From NCBI GenBank assembly GCA_946482385.1, contig CAMLRI010000104.1:1-7123 (forward strand): DNA of 7,123 nt, read 5' to 3'. The notes below the pieces were generated by a model. That model did no database searches, was not told the origin of the DNA, and saw nothing but the letters and a program-made list of their open reading frames with translations. The stretch's first letter is position 1; every line of letters starts with the position of its first letter. Below, one piece after another: positions 5,385-7,123 of the stretch. The DNA is from an uncultured Cellvibrio sp. (lineage in GTDB: Bacteria; Pseudomonadota; Gammaproteobacteria; Pseudomonadales; Cellvibrionaceae). Made by a program: the position numbers and the translations under genes.

Positions 5385-6911
5385 TCAGTTCTGCGGTTTG
5401 CTTAACACCAGGTAGTAGATTTCATAGGTCGCCGGCAGCCCCTGGGCGACCCGCTCGCGCTCGTAGGCGGCGCTGAATGCCTGCAGCCGCTGGCGGCCAG
5501 TGAGGCCCCGCGCCTGGCCGGGGTTGAGGTTGTGCGCCCCCAGGGCTTTAAGTTCGTGGGTGAGATCGCGCAGGCGGTCGAAGTAAAGCACGCGGGTTTC
5601 CGGGGTAAATTCCGCGATGCCTAACCCGGCCTGGGCCGCCGCCTGTTCGAGCTGGGCCTGCGGGGCGAAACGGTTGACGTGGACATAGTTATCCACCTGC
5701 TGCCAGGCGCGCTTCAGCTCCGCCAAGGTGCCCGGCCCCAGGGTGGCGATACAGGCGCGACCGCCGGGTTTTAGCACCCGCGCCAGTTCGGCCATCAACT
5801 GCGGCAGATGGCTGCACCACTGGATCGCCAGGCTGGAAAACACCAGGTCGACACAGGCATCCGCCAGGGGCAATTGCTCGCCATCGCCACATAACCAGAG
5901 CGCAGAATCCGGGTATTGGCGGCGGGCAAATTCCAGCATGCCCTGGGCAATGTCCAGGGCGATGACCCCGGCGCCGCGCCCGGCCAGGTGGGCGGTGAAA
6001 TAGCCGGTGCCGCAGCCCAGGTCCAGCACCCGCTGCTGCGCCAAGGGCGGTAGGTATTCCAGCAACCGGCTGCCCACTGCGCGCTGCAACCCCGCCACCG
6101 CATCGTAGCTGGCGGCGGCTTTGCCAAAGGATTGGGCGATGCGTTTTTTATCCGGCGCTGGCGCGGCCAGGGTTTGATAGAAATCCCGCACCGCGGCGAC
6201 TACCGCTGCCGGCTGGCTCCAGTGCAGGGCGTGGGCGGCACCTGGCAACACCTGCAGGCGGTGATGGGGGTTGAGCGAGCGCAAAGCCTCGGCCGCCGCC
6301 AGGGGCACCAGGGCATCGCACTCGGCCAGCAGGTGCAGCAGCGGCTGCACCAGGGATTGCAGACAGGCGCGGTTGTCGAGGGAGGACAGCAACTCCAGGG
6401 CTTGGCCCCAGTTGTGCCTCCCGTTGGAATCGGCAGGAGCAGGCAGTTGCGCGCGCAGCTGTTTTAACAGCGCCCGTTCCTGCAGATCGCCCTGGGCCAG
6501 CAGGCCGCCAAAGAGCTTCAGGGTTTGCTCCGGCTGCTCGGCAAAGCCCCGGTTAAATTGGCGATTGACCGCCGGCGCCATGGCCGCCGGGTAGGCAGCA
6601 TCGGCCACAAAACGGGCATTGGCCGCCAGGGATACCACCCCCAACACCTGCCGCGGCAAGCGCGCCGCCAACTGCACCGCCAGCATGGCGCCCAGCGACC
6701 AACCCACCAACAGGCAGCGCTGGGGCAATTGCGGGGCGATTGCCTCCAGCACCGGCTCCAGGGAGAAGTCCGCCAGGGGTGGCGCTGCGCCAAAGCCCGG
6801 CAGGTCGATGCACTGCACCGGCGCCAGCTCGCGCAAAGCCTCCAGCACTGGCGCCCAGGTGCGGCTGTCGCTGCCCCAGCCGTGAATCAATACCAATACA
6901 GGTTCAGTCAT
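5385..6911 (-). CDS. bioHC: Bifunctional BioHC: pimeloyl-ACP methyl ester esterase / malonyl-ACP O-methyltransferase
   Basis: One 508-residue protein joins two enzymes that are separate in E. coli. Residues 1 to about 245 are a BioH alpha/beta-hydrolase: oxyanion region HGWG (10-13), nucleophile elbow GWSLGA (70-75, Ser72), acid Asp199 in ECDALVP and His227 in GAAHALHWS, so the Ser-Asp-His triad is complete. About 255-508 is a BioC methyltransferase, beginning DKKRIAQSFGKAAASYD, with SAM-binding DLGCGTGYFT (297-306), acidic Asp320 (IALD), and GDGEQLPL (342-349). A short linker (about 246-254, AAPAPD region) joins them. BioC methylates malonyl-ACP to start pimeloyl synthesis and BioH removes the methyl ester at the end. 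BioHC fusions are known from Saccharophagus and Teredinibacter. The ATG overlaps the bioF end by 8 bases (ATGACTGA); bioD follows after 1 base. Confidence 0.96.
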   Translation of the reverse strand: MTEPVLVLIHGWGSDSRTWAPVLEALRELAPVQCIDLPGFGAAPPLADFSLEPVLEAIAPQLPQRCLLVGWSLGAMLAVQLAARLPRQVLGVVSLAANARFVADAAYPAAMAPAVNRQFNRGFAEQPEQTLKLFGGLLAQGDLQERALLKQLRAQLPAPADSNGRHNWGQALELLSSLDNRACLQSLVQPLLHLLAECDALVPLAAAEALRSLNPHHRLQVLPGAAHALHWSQPAAVVAAVRDFYQTLAAPAPDKKRIAQSFGKAAASYDAVAGLQRAVGSRLLEYLPPLAQQRVLDLGCGTGYFTAHLAGRGAGVIALDIAQGMLEFARRQYPDSALWLCGDGEQLPLADACVDLVFSSLAIQWCSHLPQLMAELARVLKPGGRACIATLGPGTLAELKRAWQQVDNYVHVNRFAPQAQLEQAAAQAGLGIAEFTPETRVLYFDRLRDLTHELKALGAHNLNPGQARGLTGRQRLQAFSAAYERERVAQGLPATYEIYYLVLSKPQN

Positions 6912-7123
6912 CGGCCAAATCCCGAATGGCGGCGCTGGCCATGACCTCGCCCAGCGCGGCCAACAGCTGCTCCACCTGTGCCTCTGTGTGGGCGGCAGAA
7001 AGGGTGATACGCAGGCGCGAGCTGCCCACCGGCACTGTGGGCGGGCGTATGGCGATAATTAAAATCCCGCGCTCGGCCAGCGCCTCGGCAATGGCCAGGG
7101 CCTTGGTTTCGCTGCCGACCAGC
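6904..7123 (-). CDS. bioF: 8-amino-7-oxononanoate synthase BioF, C-terminal part
   Basis: My own translation of the minus strand, in the frame ending with TGA at 6904-6906, gives 72 residues from LVGSETKALAIAEALAERGI to MASAAIRDLADD. The gene continues past base 7123, so its start and PLP lysine are not in view. The block IRPPTVPVGSSRLRITLSAAHT is the typical C-terminal signature of BioF within the alpha-oxoamine synthase family of PLP enzymes. BioF condenses pimeloyl-ACP (or CoA) with L-alanine to give 8-amino-7-oxononanoate. The next gene in the operon, bioHC, starts inside its last codons (8-base overlap), which suggests translational coupling. Confidence 0.95.
   Translation of the reverse strand, partial: LVGSETKALAIAEALAERGILIIAIRPPTVPVGSSRLRITLSAAHTEAQVEQLLAALGEVMASAAIRDLADD

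Overview
The window reads as a gammaproteobacterial chromosome segment, most likely from the Cellvibrionaceae group (Cellvibrio, Saccharophagus or Teredinibacter relatives). The main grounds are the fused BioH-BioC protein, which I know from that group, and the rimP-nusA order behind an initiator tRNA. This placement comes from protein recognition only; no database was searched. Every supported gene lies on the minus strand, so transcription runs from high to low coordinates. There is no sign of a mobile element, CRISPR array or transposase.

Right part (about 4000-7123): a compact biotin operon. In transcription order it holds the 3' end of bioF (cut by the window edge), a bioHC fusion gene, bioD, and a DUF2459/TIGR02117-type lipoprotein gene. 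The joints are an 8-base overlap, a 1-base gap and a 5-base gap, so translation is probably coupled. BioC and BioH bracket the making of the pimeloyl moiety, and BioF and BioD carry out later ring-assembly steps. BioA and BioB are not in view. A GC-rich hairpin followed by a T run closes the operon near 3930-3960.

Middle part (2640-3880): a two-gene unit. First comes a very small protein whose two ends look like the conserved ends of flagellar rod proteins. Second is a SprA-related, HExxH-containing coiled-coil protein. Both have the same 9-base ribosome-binding context, and a sigma-54-like -24/-12 element lies at a suitable distance upstream. This is the least described part of the window.

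Left part (1-2590): a strong sigma-70 promoter drives an initiator tRNA-fMet gene. Two intrinsic-terminator-like hairpins follow, then rimP, a 155-base structured leader, and nusA. This matches the known metY-rimP-nusA-infB arrangement; infB would be expected just beyond base 1. I see no convincing promoter between the tRNA and rimP, so rimP-nusA expression probably depends on read-through of the two terminators.
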